Positions 9,502 to 18,028 of a DNA stretch of 64,000 bases are shown piece after piece. A program made the position numbers and the translations under genes. This stretch comes from an uncultured Clostridia bacterium (GTDB taxonomy: Bacteria > Bacillota > Clostridia > Christensenellales > Borkfalkiaceae): contig CANQMX010000003.1 in the NCBI GenBank assembly GCA_947625095.1, positions 60,077 through 124,076 of the forward strand, read 5' to 3'. Within the stretch, counting starts at the first letter, position 1. Every line of letters begins with the position of its first letter. Under the pieces are notes generated by a model. It saw only the letters and a list, made by a program, of their open reading frames with translations. It was not told the DNA's origin and made no database searches.

Positions 9502-9523
9502 ATGGAAATTTTCCCCAAAACGC

Positions 9524-9573
9524 TTGACATCCGCCGCGCCGTGTGCTATCATGATGATATCAAAATGATATCA
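9524..9573 (+). promoter_or_regulatory. Promoter with paired TGATATCA operator-like sites
   Basis: TTGACA (9524-9529), 17 bp, TATCAT (9547-9552). Two copies of the 8-bp palindrome TGATATCA follow at 9555-9562 and 9566-9573, starting 11 bp apart, so on the same helix face and overlapping the transcription start. This layout suggests repressor binding. GGAGG at 9580-9584 then serves the SPFH gene. Confidence 0.65.
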
Positions 9574-9592
9574 CATTTCGGAGGAAAATATC

Positions 9593-10528
9593 ATGCAGGT
9601 GAAGGATTTTGATAAGATCACGGAAAAGACGGCGAAGGAAAAGAACGGCTGGGTGATGCTCGCCGTCACCATTGCCGTAATTTTGTGTTCTATCGCGCTC
9701 TTTGTGGTGGGCGCGGTGTTTCTTGCGGAGAGCGCGGCGTTCTCCGCCCTCATGGTCGCGGGCGTTCTCGGCCTTATCGTGGGTCTCATCTTCTTCGGCG
9801 GCTTCAAGTTATTACAGCCCAACGAGGCGTATGTCCTCACCCTCTTCGGCAAATATTACGGCACGATCAAGCGCGACGGCTACTTTTGGGTCAACCCGTT
9901 CTGTGCGGCGGTCAATCCCGCGCGCGCTTCCATGATCGGCAAAAAACTTTCGCTCAAAGCCATGACGCTCAACAACGATAAGCAGAAGGTCAACGATGAA
10001 GAGGGGAATCCCATCGAAATTTCCGTCGTCGTCATCTGGCGCATCACGAACACCGCAAAGGCGGTATTCAATGTGGATAATTACATGGCGTATCTCTCCA
10101 CGCAGTGCGATGCCGCCATCCGCCAGGTCGCGCGGCAGTACCCCTACGATGTCTCCACGAACGGCGATGAAACGTCTCTGCGCGGCAGTGCGCAGGAGAT
10201 CGCGGAAGTTCTCCGCGCCGAACTGCAACAGCGCACGGATATGGCGGGCATCGAGGTGTTGGAAGCGCGCATCTCCCACCTCGCCTACGCGCCCGAGATC
10301 GCGGCGGCGATGCTCCAGCGCCAGCAGGCCTCGGCGATCATCGCGGCAAGGCAGAAGATCGTCGAGGGGGCTGTCTCCATGGTGGAGATGGCGCTCAACA
10401 AACTCTCGGAAGAGAACGTCGTCGAACTCGACGACGAGAGGAAGGCGCAGATGGTCTCCAATCTTTTGGTCGTGCTCTGCGGCAACCGCGATGCCCAGCC
10501 CGTCGTCGGCACGGGGAGCATCTACTGA
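9593..10528 (+). CDS. SPFH/band 7 domain membrane protein
   Basis: A 311-residue protein with a hydrophobic N-terminal hairpin (about residues 19-70) followed by an SPFH domain beginning [14 protein letters not shown] and running through [11 protein letters not shown]. Such proteins (stomatin, prohibitin and flotillin relatives) form membrane-bound oligomers that organise membrane microdomains or protease complexes. The C-terminal part is rich in Ala and Glu, as expected of the helical stalk. ATG at 9593 follows GGAGG with good spacing. It appears to be transcribed alone from its own, probably regulated, promoter. No partner gene of the NfeD type is adjacent. Confidence 0.88.
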   Translation: MQVKDFDKITEKTAKEKNGWVMLAVTIAVILCSIALFVVGAVFLAESAAFSALMVAGVLGLIVGLIFFGGFKLLQPNEAYVLTLFGKYYGTIKRDGYFWVNPFCAAVNPARASMIGKKLSLKAMTLNNDKQKVNDEEGNPIEISVVVIWRITNTAKAVFNVDNYMAYLSTQCDAAIRQVARQYPYDVSTNGDETSLRGSAQEIAEVLRAELQQRTDMAGIEVLEARISHLAYAPEIAAAMLQRQQASAIIAARQKIVEGAVSMVEMALNKLSEENVVELDDERKAQMVSNLLVVLCGNRDAQPVVGTGSIY

Positions 10529-10655
10529 TGGCTGAAAAAAATTTTTGAAATTTTTTCAAAAAATGTGGCATATACCCGCCGCACCCGAAAAAAATCGTGC
10601 TACCATCATATTGAAAGGAGCGTGAAGCGCAAAGGAAGTCGCGGCGGAAACAAAA

Positions 10656-10726
10656 AAAGCCATTGGGGTGCGGCAAGGCGGCGCGGCGCGAGAGCGGCGC
10701 GGCGCCGCGCCGCAACCCAATGGCTT
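10656..10726. repeat. Long GC-rich hairpin upstream of the 10743 gene
   Basis: Arms AAAGCCATTGGGGTGCGGC (10656-10674) and its near-perfect complement (10708-10726, 18 of 19 pairs) enclose a loop that is itself self-complementary. On the minus strand the hairpin is followed by seven T residues, so it looks like a terminator for leftward transcription, yet no leftward gene lies to its right. The rest of 10529-10742 shows only A/T runs and no convincing promoter. Confidence 0.7.
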
Positions 10727-10742
10727 TCGGTAAAAATTCAAA

Positions 10743-11603
10743 ATGAAAAATCTGCTCGGTTACAACGTAAATTCGCCCGACGGAAAATTTGACGGCGAGG
10801 AATTTCTCCTCCGAAAAATCGACGGCGACCTCTCTTCCAAACAAAAAAAATTGGAAGAGGAGGGCGCGCTGCTCGAAAAAAATTTTTCCTTTCCGCTTTG
10901 GCTCTCCTTTCTGAAATATTTTCTGCTCCTCGCGGGTTGCATCTTGCTCGGAGGCGGGCTGGACGCGCTTTCCGACGATGAGGCGCTGCTCGCAACCATG
11001 GAAGCGAACGGGCTTTGGTGGGTGATCGGCGTGGGGGCGGCCGCCATTCTCATCGGGCTTGTGCTCGCCATTTTGGAGTGGCGGAAGGGGAAAATCGGAA
11101 AGGGGAGTTCCGCCTTTCTTGATTTTTCCGAGCGGACAAAAAAATTGAACGCGCAGTCGCGCGAGGCGCTCCTCGTTCCCGAAAATTGCGCGCTTGTTGA
11201 CGTTTTTTCCATTCCCGGCAATCCGCGCGCAAAAAAGCCGACGCCTATATTCGGTTCGTGCTATCTCCTTTCGGAGGTCGCTGTGTTCCGCGAAGGCGAC
11301 CTTTTATGCGTTGCCGACGTCGAGCGGGTTTTGGGAATTCCGCTCGAAAAGATCAAGCGCGTGGCGCGCGTAAAAAAGAGCGCGGCGTTTGTCGGCTGGA
11401 ACAAGGAGACGCCGCCCAACAAGCCGCCCTACAAAGTGCGGTCAAATCATTACGAGACGCATTTCGTAAAGCCGTTTTATGCCGTGGAAATTGCGGGGAG
11501 CGAGGAATTTTATCTGCTGTTTCCGCCCTACGAGTGGGAAAAAATCGCGCCGCTCTTGGGCGACAGAGCCTTGAATATCGAGGAAGTAAAAAAATTATCA
11601 TGA
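10743..11603 (+). CDS. Unknown protein with two membrane segments
   Basis: Not recognised. The 286-residue protein has a charged N-terminal part with a short likely coiled coil (about 31-46), two membrane segments (about 52-74 and 91-112) and a soluble C-terminal domain of about 170 residues containing two PPYE/PPYK-like stretches. The ATG at 10743 has no obvious ribosome site and lies 16 bp after a large hairpin. Its stop overlaps the ABC ATPase start as ATGA, which suggests a role with that exporter. No catalytic motif was seen. Confidence 0.75.
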   Translation: MKNLLGYNVNSPDGKFDGEEFLLRKIDGDLSSKQKKLEEEGALLEKNFSFPLWLSFLKYFLLLAGCILLGGGLDALSDDEALLATMEANGLWWVIGVGAAAILIGLVLAILEWRKGKIGKGSSAFLDFSERTKKLNAQSREALLVPENCALVDVFSIPGNPRAKKPTPIFGSCYLLSEVAVFREGDLLCVADVERVLGIPLEKIKRVARVKKSAAFVGWNKETPPNKPPYKVRSNHYETHFVKPFYAVEIAGSEEFYLLFPPYEWEKIAPLLGDRALNIEEVKKLS

Positions 11604-12391
11604 GTGAAACGATGCAAGAACATGAAGAGATCGTGAGGGCGGAGAACCTGAAAAAGACGTTCACGCTCTCCAAAAAACAGCAGAGGATAGAGCAGACGGG
11701 CGAAAAGCGCCGCGTGGCGGTGAGCGGGCTTTCGTTTTCCGCCTACCGCGGGGAAATTTACGGATTGCTCGGGCCGAACGGCGCGGGCAAGACGACGACG
11801 CTGCGGATGCTCTCCACGCTCATCCGCCCCGACGCGGGCGACGCGTTCTTGTGCGGGCACTCCATTGTGAAAGAGCCGCGGCGGGTGCGCGACGTCATCG
11901 GGTTCATGACGAGCGATCTGAAACTCGAGGGCTTCTTCACGCCCGATTATCTCTTTGACTTTTTCGGCGCGATGCACGGCGTGGAAAAGGCGGCGCTCGC
12001 GACGCGCAAAAAAGAACTTTTCTCCCGCTTCGGCATCGATAAATTTTCCGAGGTGCGGGTGAAAAATCTCTCCACGGGAATGTTGCAAAAGGTCTCGCTC
12101 GTCGTCTCCATCGTGCACGACCCCGAGATCGTCATCTTCGACGAGCCGACGAACGGGCTGGACGTCATCACCGCCAAAGTCGTGACCGACTTTTTGGAGG
12201 AACTGCGGCGCATGGGGAAGAGCATCATCCTCTCCACTCACATCTTCTCCCTCGTGGAAAAACTGTGCGACAGGGTGGGCATTTTGCTGAACGGAAGACT
12301 CGCCGCGGAGGGGTCGCTGGAAGCGGTCGCGAAGGGGGATCTCGAAAGGACGTTTTTTGCTCTGTACGAGGGCGAAGGAGGGAGAGTATGA
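11600..12391 (+). CDS. ABC transporter ATP-binding protein, NatA-like
   Basis: ATPase of a two-gene ABC-2 exporter. The 263-residue protein shows Walker A GPNGAGKTT (58-66), the LSTGM signature (157-161), Walker B IVIFDEPTNGLD (177-188) and the switch histidine in STHIF. An insert of about 15 polar residues after the first strand (around 24-38) is unusual. The ATG at 11600 overlaps the upstream gene and the stop overlaps the permease gene, each as ATGA. The family resembles the Na+ exporter NatA, but substrate cannot be inferred. Confidence 0.92.
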   Translation: MSETMQEHEEIVRAENLKKTFTLSKKQQRIEQTGEKRRVAVSGLSFSAYRGEIYGLLGPNGAGKTTTLRMLSTLIRPDAGDAFLCGHSIVKEPRRVRDVIGFMTSDLKLEGFFTPDYLFDFFGAMHGVEKAALATRKKELFSRFGIDKFSEVRVKNLSTGMLQKVSLVVSIVHDPEIVIFDEPTNGLDVITAKVVTDFLEELRRMGKSIILSTHIFSLVEKLCDRVGILLNGRLAAEGSLEAVAKGDLERTFFALYEGEGGRV

Positions 12392-13494
12392 AGTTTCTCG
12401 CCCTTGTAAAAAAGGAATTTCACCGCTTTTTTCACGACCCTCGGCTCATCACCACCATGCTTCTGCCCGGGCTCGTCATCTTTCTTCTGTACAGCGTGCT
12501 GGGGGAAGCTCTCAACACAAAGGCGGAGGCGCGGCATTACGACGTGTACCTCGTGGGCGATTCCGCCGTCACGCGGGTGATCGCCCAAGCGGCGACAGCG
12601 GGCGGGGACAGCGTGGAATGGAGACGCCTCGGCGACGAGGAGGAGGCCATGGACGCCGTGCGTGAGGGCAAGGCGACCGCCGTTATCAAATTCAGCGAGA
12701 ACTTTGACGCGGCGGAAGGGGGAAAGGTGGAGATCTTCTACGACGCTTCAAACGAAGTGAGCGCGGCCTTCTATTCGCTCGCGACGGCGGCCTTGAACGC
12801 CTACGGGATGCGCTTTACCGTGGCCGCGCAGAGCCTGACGAGCGCGGAGACCATCGGGATGCAAGTTTTGTGCAGCATTTTGCCTCTCCTCATCGTCACC
12901 TTTGTGTTCTCCGCCTGTATGTCCGTGACCCTCGAATCGGTGGCGGGGGAGAAGGAGAGGGGGACGCTTGCGACCGTGCTTGTGACCTCGGTAAAGCGTT
13001 CGCACGTCGCCCTCGGAAAGATTTTCCCGCTCGCGTGCATCTCCATGCTCGGAGCGCTTTCGAGCTTCCTCGGAACGGCGCTCTCCATGCCCAAACTCAT
13101 GGGGCTTTCGCTCAATATGCTGGGTGCATACGGCTTCTGGAATTACTTTCTCATCCTCCTGCTCATTTTGAGCGTTGTCCCGCTCATCGTGAGCCTCATC
13201 GCCGTCGTTTCCGCCTACTCGAAGTCGGTGAAGGAGGCCTCCGCCTACACGGGGATGCTCATGATCCTGTCGCTCATTCTGTCGCTCGTGGCGACCTTTG
13301 TACCGAAGATGGGCAATTGGACGGTGGCGATCCCCGTTCTGAATACCGTCGTTTTCATGCAGGAGCTGCTTGCGGGTGCGCTTCCCGTGTGGCAATCGCT
13401 GGTGAGCGCGGGCGTCAACCTTGTGCTCACCGCTGCGCTCGTGTTCGTGATGACCAAGATGCTGTCGGACGAGCGCATCATGTTCGGGAAGTAA
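12388..13494 (+). CDS. ABC-2 type permease, NatB-like
   Basis: Membrane partner of the preceding ATPase. The 368-residue protein begins with a basic cytosolic stretch (KKEFHRFFHDPRL), one membrane segment (about 21-40), an extracytoplasmic domain of about 125 residues and five further membrane segments from about residue 165. The conserved ESVAGEKERGTLATVL segment of ABC-2 permeases lies after the second segment. The ATG at 12388 follows GGAG and overlaps the ATPase stop. NatAB-type Na+ or drug export is the nearest description; the true substrate is unknown. Confidence 0.9.
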   Translation: MKFLALVKKEFHRFFHDPRLITTMLLPGLVIFLLYSVLGEALNTKAEARHYDVYLVGDSAVTRVIAQAATAGGDSVEWRRLGDEEEAMDAVREGKATAVIKFSENFDAAEGGKVEIFYDASNEVSAAFYSLATAALNAYGMRFTVAAQSLTSAETIGMQVLCSILPLLIVTFVFSACMSVTLESVAGEKERGTLATVLVTSVKRSHVALGKIFPLACISMLGALSSFLGTALSMPKLMGLSLNMLGAYGFWNYFLILLLILSVVPLIVSLIAVVSAYSKSVKEASAYTGMLMILSLILSLVATFVPKMGNWTVAIPVLNTVVFMQELLAGALPVWQSLVSAGVNLVLTAALVFVMTKMLSDERIMFGK

Positions 13495-13503
13495 GGAGAG
13501 GAA

Positions 13504-14739
13504 ATGGACGAATTTTCAAAACTCTTTCTTCGCGGCAGATACGCAGAGGACATGAAAAAATTTGTGCGGTGCGTGCGCGCGTTCGCCCTCTGCGGTGCGG
13601 TGTTGCTCCTTCTCGCCGCGGCAGTGTCGTGGCAGGCGCTCCCGTTTTGGGTCGCCGCGTCCTTTTCGGTGGCGGGGTTTGCCGTGGAAGGTGTGGCGAA
13701 CGTGCTCGCGCTCACAATGCCCCTCCGCCTCGAACAGCTCGCCCTCGAGCAACATATGCAGAACGCGCTTCTCAAAGAGGGGGAAGAGAGGCGGCGGCAC
13801 GAGGCACTGTATCGCGCTTACCGCACAGCGTTTGCACGTTTTTCGTCGGGAAAGCGGCTTGCTTTGATGGCGGCGCGCCTGCTTGCGCCCGCCGCGCTTG
13901 CCGTCTCGAGCCTGCTCGTCTCGGGCGGCGTCGTCATGGACGAAGCGCTCATCGTCGTCTTTTTCCTCTTTGTGCTCCTTGCGGGCGGGGCGGGCGTGTA
14001 CGACGCCCTCCGCGAGAGCCGAGCGCGGGCGAAGTTCTATTCTCTTGCGCAGGGTGAAATCGACGCCGTCAAGCGGGAAGAGCTGTACATCACGGAGGAG
14101 AGGGCGGCAAAGGAGGCAGAGAGCGCCCGCGCCGCCTCGGCTATTCCCGCGCCCGTCGAGCTTTTTTTGAAGGAGGACACGGAGAAGGAGGACTTCCGTG
14201 CGGTGAGCAAGAAGAGTACCATGCTCGGTGTATTTCTCGGTGTGCTCTATTTTGCAGTTCTCGTCGTCGGAATATCGTGCGGAAACGCATTGGAGAAGCT
14301 CGGGGCTGCGGTGAGCTGGACACTTGTCCTCGCCGTATTTGCGGTGATCTTCGCCGTCTCCGTCGTCGCCATTTTCCCTGTTTCCCGCCGACAAAAGGAA
14401 ATTTTCGCCCGAAATTTCCTCAAACTCGGGGATTCGGAGACGGACGTTTTACGCAAAAACCTACAAACGCTGTGGATCCGCTCGCAGCGGGCGGGAAATA
14501 TCATGTTCGGCTGTTTCACCGCGGGGGCGGTGGCGCTCGGCGCTATGTTTGGGCTTGTAAGCTATTTTACAAATGCGGACGGAATGCCGCTCGCGCAGTC
14601 CCTCGCCGTGGGCATCTTGCCCATTCTCGTCTATGCCGCGCTCCTTTCGCTCGTCGTGTGGACTGTCATGTACGCGGTCGCGAGAAGGAAAATGCGCCCC
14701 GTTGAAGCACAATTGCGCGAATGTATGCGCACGGAGTAA
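13504..14739 (+). CDS. Unknown polytopic membrane protein
   Basis: Not recognised. The 411-residue protein has about six to eight hydrophobic segments: paired ones near residues 27-70 and 120-165, then near 240-260, 268-300 and 340-405. A charged, probably helical region around 170-225 separates the halves. Each half ends its hydrophobic pair with a basic stretch, so an internal repeat is possible. GGAG lies just before the ATG, 9 bp after the permease stop, so it belongs to the exporter operon. Confidence 0.7.
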   Translation: MDEFSKLFLRGRYAEDMKKFVRCVRAFALCGAVLLLLAAAVSWQALPFWVAASFSVAGFAVEGVANVLALTMPLRLEQLALEQHMQNALLKEGEERRRHEALYRAYRTAFARFSSGKRLALMAARLLAPAALAVSSLLVSGGVVMDEALIVVFFLFVLLAGGAGVYDALRESRARAKFYSLAQGEIDAVKREELYITEERAAKEAESARAASAIPAPVELFLKEDTEKEDFRAVSKKSTMLGVFLGVLYFAVLVVGISCGNALEKLGAAVSWTLVLAVFAVIFAVSVVAIFPVSRRQKEIFARNFLKLGDSETDVLRKNLQTLWIRSQRAGNIMFGCFTAGAVALGAMFGLVSYFTNADGMPLAQSLAVGILPILVYAALLSLVVWTVMYAVARRKMRPVEAQLRECMRTE

Positions 14740-14741
14740 TC

Positions 14742-14912
14742 ATGAAGGAAAACGAAAAAACAAAAAAGCAGGTGCCACTAAGGCTTTCGCCGGGTCTGTA
14801 TGCGGAGCTCATGCGATGGGCGGACGAGGAATTTCGTTCGCTCAACGGGCAAATTGAGTTTTTACTGACGGAATGCGTGAAAAAGCGGAAGGGGGTGAAA
14901 AAAGATGGATGA
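14742..14912 (+). CDS. Small ribbon-helix-helix (Arc-type) DNA-binding protein
   Basis: A 56-residue protein with the Arc-family layout: a strand (KKQVPLRLS) with alternating residues for base contacts, then two helices ([14 protein letters not shown] and [16 protein letters not shown]). Such dimers bind operators. The ATG at 14742 follows the upstream stop by two bases; the 3' end overlaps the next gene by 8 bp. It could regulate the exporter operon in which it lies, but no operator was identified. Confidence 0.75.
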   Translation: MKENEKTKKQVPLRLSPGLYAELMRWADEEFRSLNGQIEFLLTECVKKRKGVKKDG

Positions 14913-15252
14913 CAATATGGTAGTTTCCATAATTGTGGCGGGCGTTATGTTTGCCGCGGTCATCGGCATTTTGGTTTTTGAAATCGTGTGGATCAAAAAA
15001 ATTCGCAAAAAATATGTGTACCGCTGGCAGGCGCATGAAATTGTGTTCGAGATCGCCGCGCGGAGCGTCCGGCTGTATGTGGACGGCAATGTGGAGGACG
15101 AACTCGGCGCACAGAACATCCGCATCTGCACCCTCCGCGCCTTTGTGGACGGCGAGGAAGTGAAGGCCCGCATGAGGGTGCGCGGGATGCGGGTGCAACT
15201 CGACGTGACGGCGGACGGCACGCCGCTGCAACTCCTCGGTACGGGGAAATGA
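14905..15252 (+). CDS. Unknown single-pass membrane protein
   Basis: Not recognised. The 115-residue protein has one N-terminal membrane segment (about residues 6-28), a basic stretch IKKIRKKY, then a soluble mostly beta domain of about 75 residues. It overlaps the ribbon-helix-helix gene by 8 bp and is the last gene before a strong terminator, so it closes the 10743-15252 operon. Confidence 0.65.
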   Translation: MDDNMVVSIIVAGVMFAAVIGILVFEIVWIKKIRKKYVYRWQAHEIVFEIAARSVRLYVDGNVEDELGAQNIRICTLRAFVDGEEVKARMRVRGMRVQLDVTADGTPLQLLGTGK

Positions 15253-15279
15253 AAAAACCCGCAATATGTCGGGTTTTTT
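15252..15279 (+). terminator. Intrinsic terminator of the ABC exporter operon
   Basis: Arms AAAAAACCCG (15252-15261) and CGGGTTTTTT (15270-15279) around an 8-base loop, beginning at the last base of the preceding stop codon. Confidence 0.85.
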
Positions 15280-15291
15280 GCGGAAAAATCA

Positions 15292-15350
15292 GGGAAGATA
15301 CACTCGTTTGCGCCCCGCAGTAAATGCGGGGCGCAAACTCGGTATGAGGA
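15292..15350 (-). repeat. Interspersed hairpin element, type A (copy 2)
   Basis: On the minus strand this reads TCCTCATACCGA, a perfect 14-bp inverted repeat (15306-15319 with 15325-15338), then GAGTGTATCTTCCC. The ends match the copies at 9461 and 60298; the palindrome between them is unrelated. Confidence 0.75.
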
Positions 15351-15383
15351 ATTAGAGGGGATTGTTTGTGGAAAGATTCACTC

Positions 15384-15424
15384 ACCGAGCCGCCCGCTGC
15401 GCTTTGCGCAGCGGGCGGCTCGGT
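15384..15424. repeat. Perfect 19-bp palindrome with 3-base loop
   Basis: Arms 15384-15402 and 15406-15424 are exactly complementary (ACCGAGCCGCCC and so on) around TTT. The sequence on both sides, TTCACTCACCGAG and its partial complement GTGAGTGAAT, recurs several times up to 15650. Confidence 0.75.
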
Positions 15425-15690
15425 TCGGAATGCGGGGAGGAGTTCCTTGCGGGCGGCGCGGTGAGTGAATGAGGGAGGGGGTGTCTTGCGGGCGGTTCGG
15501 GGAGTGAATAAGGGGGGAGTGCCTCCCCACCACCGCCTACGGCGAAGCCTCCCCTCCTTGGGCGGGGAGGCCTTGGTCGGATTGTTTCGGTGAGCGAATG
15601 AGGCAGGTGGAGGGGAGGCCTTGGTCGGATTGTTTCGGTGAGTGAATGAGCAGATGAAGGGGAGGCCTTGCGGGGTGTTGCTCGGTTGAC
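15425..15690. repeat. Tandem 47-48 bp repeats and GC-rich inverted repeats between operons
   Basis: No gene is visible in this interval. The unit GGGGAGGCCTTG...GTGAGYGAATGAG starts at 15564, 15612 and (partial) 15659, a period of 48 then 47 bp. Upstream, CCTCCCC and GGGGAGG blocks form further imperfect inverted repeats. Shorter GTGAGTGAAT or GGAGTGAAT pieces occur near 15460-15510. It separates the convergent exporter and pot operons. Confidence 0.7.
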
Positions 15691-15701
15691 GCGGACGGGA
15701 G

Positions 15702-17219
15702 CTATTTGCGTTTGCGGAGGACGAAGCCCAACTTATCCCTGAATTGGAGGAACAGGATGAGCGCCACGATGAAGATGACGGCGCAGATAATGACGATGAT
15801 CGTCCACGGGTCGAGGCTCTCCGCCTTGACGTGCGACCAAAGTTCGTTGATGCGCTCGCTCGTATCGGCGTCGAAATAGTTCATGACGGCGCAGCGCGAG
15901 ATGACGTCCTCGGGGGGGAACTGCGCGAAGAGCTGGCGGCTCGTGCGCTGCTCCTCATCGGCGTAGATGCCCACCGGCTCGCCGTTGTCATCGCCGAAAA
16001 ACCACGATAAGTCGTAAAAATTCTCCTCCGTCTCATCCTCCTCGTCCTCCACGCCGTAGAGGTAGTCGGTGTAGTTGAGCATATCGTCATTTTCGCCTGC
16101 GACGACCGAGGTGTAGCCGATGTAGTAACTGTTGCGCATGGCGCTTGCGGGCATGGACATATAGTTGACGAACGCCTGCGCCGCCTTCTTTGTGCCGCGC
16201 TCCTCGACGCCCTTCGTCAGCACCCAGCCGTCGAACCACAGGTTGGAGCCCGCCGCGGGAACGAAGTACTCGAGGAGAACGTCGTTTTTCTCCTCCGCCT
16301 CGTCGAGGGCGTAGACGGCGTCGCCGCTCCACGCGTAGTTGAGCCAAATTTTGCCGCTCACCATGTCCGCCTTGCCCGTATCCGTCTCGAAGCCGTAGAT
16401 GTTCTTCTTCATGTCGAGAAGGGTCTTGCCGACGGCGTCGGTGTACTCCTCCGCCGTGCGGTTGAAGATGGCGGTGAGGGTCTTGTTGTAGTCGGCGCTC
16501 GTTCTGTCGAGGGCGAGAAGTTCCTTTTCGTATGTCAGCCCGAGGGCGGCAAAGTAGGTATCGCGGACATTGTCCTTCGCCGTGATCCGATTGGTGTATT
16601 TGTCGCTTATAAAGGTCTGCCAGCCGAGCTCTTCAAGGTCGGCGCGCTCAACGTGCTCGGGGTTGTACACAAAGCCCGTCGTGCCCCACATATAGCCCGC
16701 GGCGTATTCGCTCCACTTGTGCGCCGCCTGCTCCCCGTTCTGCGTGACGGTGACCGTGCCGTTTTCAAAGACGCTCTTGATGTAGGGGGAGACGTTGCGG
16801 ACATAGTAGTTGTTGGGGTCGGCTTCGTCGAAGAAGGACGCGTCGTAGGGCACGATGCGATCCTCGGCGGCGAGTTTCATGATCATGTAGTCGGAGGGGC
16901 AGAGAAGGTCGTACTCGTTGCCGAGGACGATCTCATTGTACATATCCTCGTTCGTGCCGAAGGTGGCATAGTCGACGCGGACGCTCTCGTGGTACGTCTC
17001 CTCGTACCACGCTTCAAAGTCGTCGAGGATGGGGGGAGCGTCCTGCACTTCCTCCACATCGTAGAGGTAGGAGCCTTCGCCGCCCTCGTCGATGTATTCC
17101 GCCCAACTGTACACTTTGAGGATGACGTCGGCTTGCTTGCCGCCGCATCCGCCGAGTAGGGCGAGGGTGGGGAGCAGCATCAGAGCTGCCGCGAGAAGAG
17201 AGAAAATGCGTTTTTTCAT
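15702..17219 (-). CDS. potD: Spermidine/putrescine ABC transporter substrate-binding lipoprotein PotD
   Basis: Captures polyamines for PotABC. The 505-residue protein starts with a lipoprotein signal peptide (lipobox LGGC, Cys25), followed by the PotD start LKVYSWAEYI, then DLLCPSDYM and IWLNYAWSGDAVYAL. It is about 150 residues longer than typical PotD. Unusually, it ends with a strongly hydrophobic segment (about 473-493) and a basic tail RKRK, so it may be anchored at both ends. The ATG at 17217-17219 overlaps potC by 4 bp. Last gene of the leftward pot operon. Confidence 0.93.
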   Translation of the reverse strand: MKKRIFSLLAAALMLLPTLALLGGCGGKQADVILKVYSWAEYIDEGGEGSYLYDVEEVQDAPPILDDFEAWYEETYHESVRVDYATFGTNEDMYNEIVLGNEYDLLCPSDYMIMKLAAEDRIVPYDASFFDEADPNNYYVRNVSPYIKSVFENGTVTVTQNGEQAAHKWSEYAAGYMWGTTGFVYNPEHVERADLEELGWQTFISDKYTNRITAKDNVRDTYFAALGLTYEKELLALDRTSADYNKTLTAIFNRTAEEYTDAVGKTLLDMKKNIYGFETDTGKADMVSGKIWLNYAWSGDAVYALDEAEEKNDVLLEYFVPAAGSNLWFDGWVLTKGVEERGTKKAAQAFVNYMSMPASAMRNSYYIGYTSVVAGENDDMLNYTDYLYGVEDEEDETEENFYDLSWFFGDDNGEPVGIYADEEQRTSRQLFAQFPPEDVISRCAVMNYFDADTSERINELWSHVKAESLDPWTIIVIICAVIFIVALILFLQFRDKLGFVLRKRK

Positions 17220-18028
17220 TGCTTTGCCTCTTTTTTCCGCAGGGCGGGCAGGTTGGATAGGACGACGAAGAGCACGATGACGAGGAAGATGATGGTCGTC
17301 AGCGCCCAGAACGAGGAGAGCGTTTCCGCCGTGTGGGCATTGCCGCGCATGGTGGCGTTGAACACATAGGTGGAGATGGTCTCGAACCCGTTGGGGCGGG
17401 TGTAGACGGTGACGATGTAGTCGTCGAGCGAGAGCGTGATGGCGAGCATGAAGCCCGAGATGACGCCGGGGATAATTTGGGGCAGCACCACCTTCCACAG
17501 CGCCTTGAAGGGGCTTGCGCCGAGGTCGAGCGCCGCCTCGTAGAGAGAGCCGTCCATCTGCTTCAACTTGGGAATGACGGAGAGCACTACAAAGGGCGTG
17601 CATATGACCATATGGCCGATGAGCATCGTGAAGTACGACTTGCCGATGCCGACCGTGACAAAGGTGATGGCGAGCGAGAGGGCGGTGACGATCTCCGCGT
17701 TGATGACGGGGATCTGCGACGCGCCGTGGAGGAGCGCCTTTGTGCGCTTCTTGCAATAGAACATCCCGAGCGCGCCCAAAGTTCCCAAAATTGTGGAGAG
17801 GAGTGCCGCGAGAAAGGCGAGGAGTAGGGTGTTGCCTATCATCTGGAGAATGATGGGGTCGCCGAAGAGTTTGGTGTAGTGCGTGAAGGAGAACGAACCC
17901 GTTGTGCCGATGATATCCGTCGAGATGAAGGAGTAGACGGCAAGGAGCAGGATGGGGGCGTAGAGAAGGAGGAGAATGAGACCGATGAAGCCCGCTTTGA
18001 GGCACTTAAATGCGAGTTGCTTGTTCAT
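17216..18028 (-). CDS. potC: Spermidine/putrescine ABC transporter permease PotC
   Basis: A 270-residue inner-membrane permease with six predicted membrane segments. The BPD permease cytoplasmic loop is visible as YEAALDLGASPFKALWKVVLPQI (split here as EAALDLGASP and KVVLPQIIPG). Overlaps potB and potD by 4 bp on either side, so the operon is tightly coupled. Assigned to PotC rather than PotB from gene order and from the N-terminus. Confidence 0.93.
   Translation of the reverse strand: MNKQLAFKCLKAGFIGLILLLLYAPILLLAVYSFISTDIIGTTGSFSFTHYTKLFGDPIILQMIGNTLLLAFLAALLSTILGTLGALGMFYCKKRTKALLHGASQIPVINAEIVTALSLAITFVTVGIGKSYFTMLIGHMVICTPFVVLSVIPKLKQMDGSLYEAALDLGASPFKALWKVVLPQIIPGVISGFMLAITLSLDDYIVTVYTRPNGFETISTYVFNATMRGNAHTAETLSSFWALTTIIFLVIVLFVVLSNLPALRKKEAKQ

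Noticed and set aside
10565..10792. A 75-codon basic open frame upstream of the 10743 gene
   Set aside because: It reads through the GC-rich hairpin as Arg/Ala repeats and overlaps the better-supported gene in another frame.
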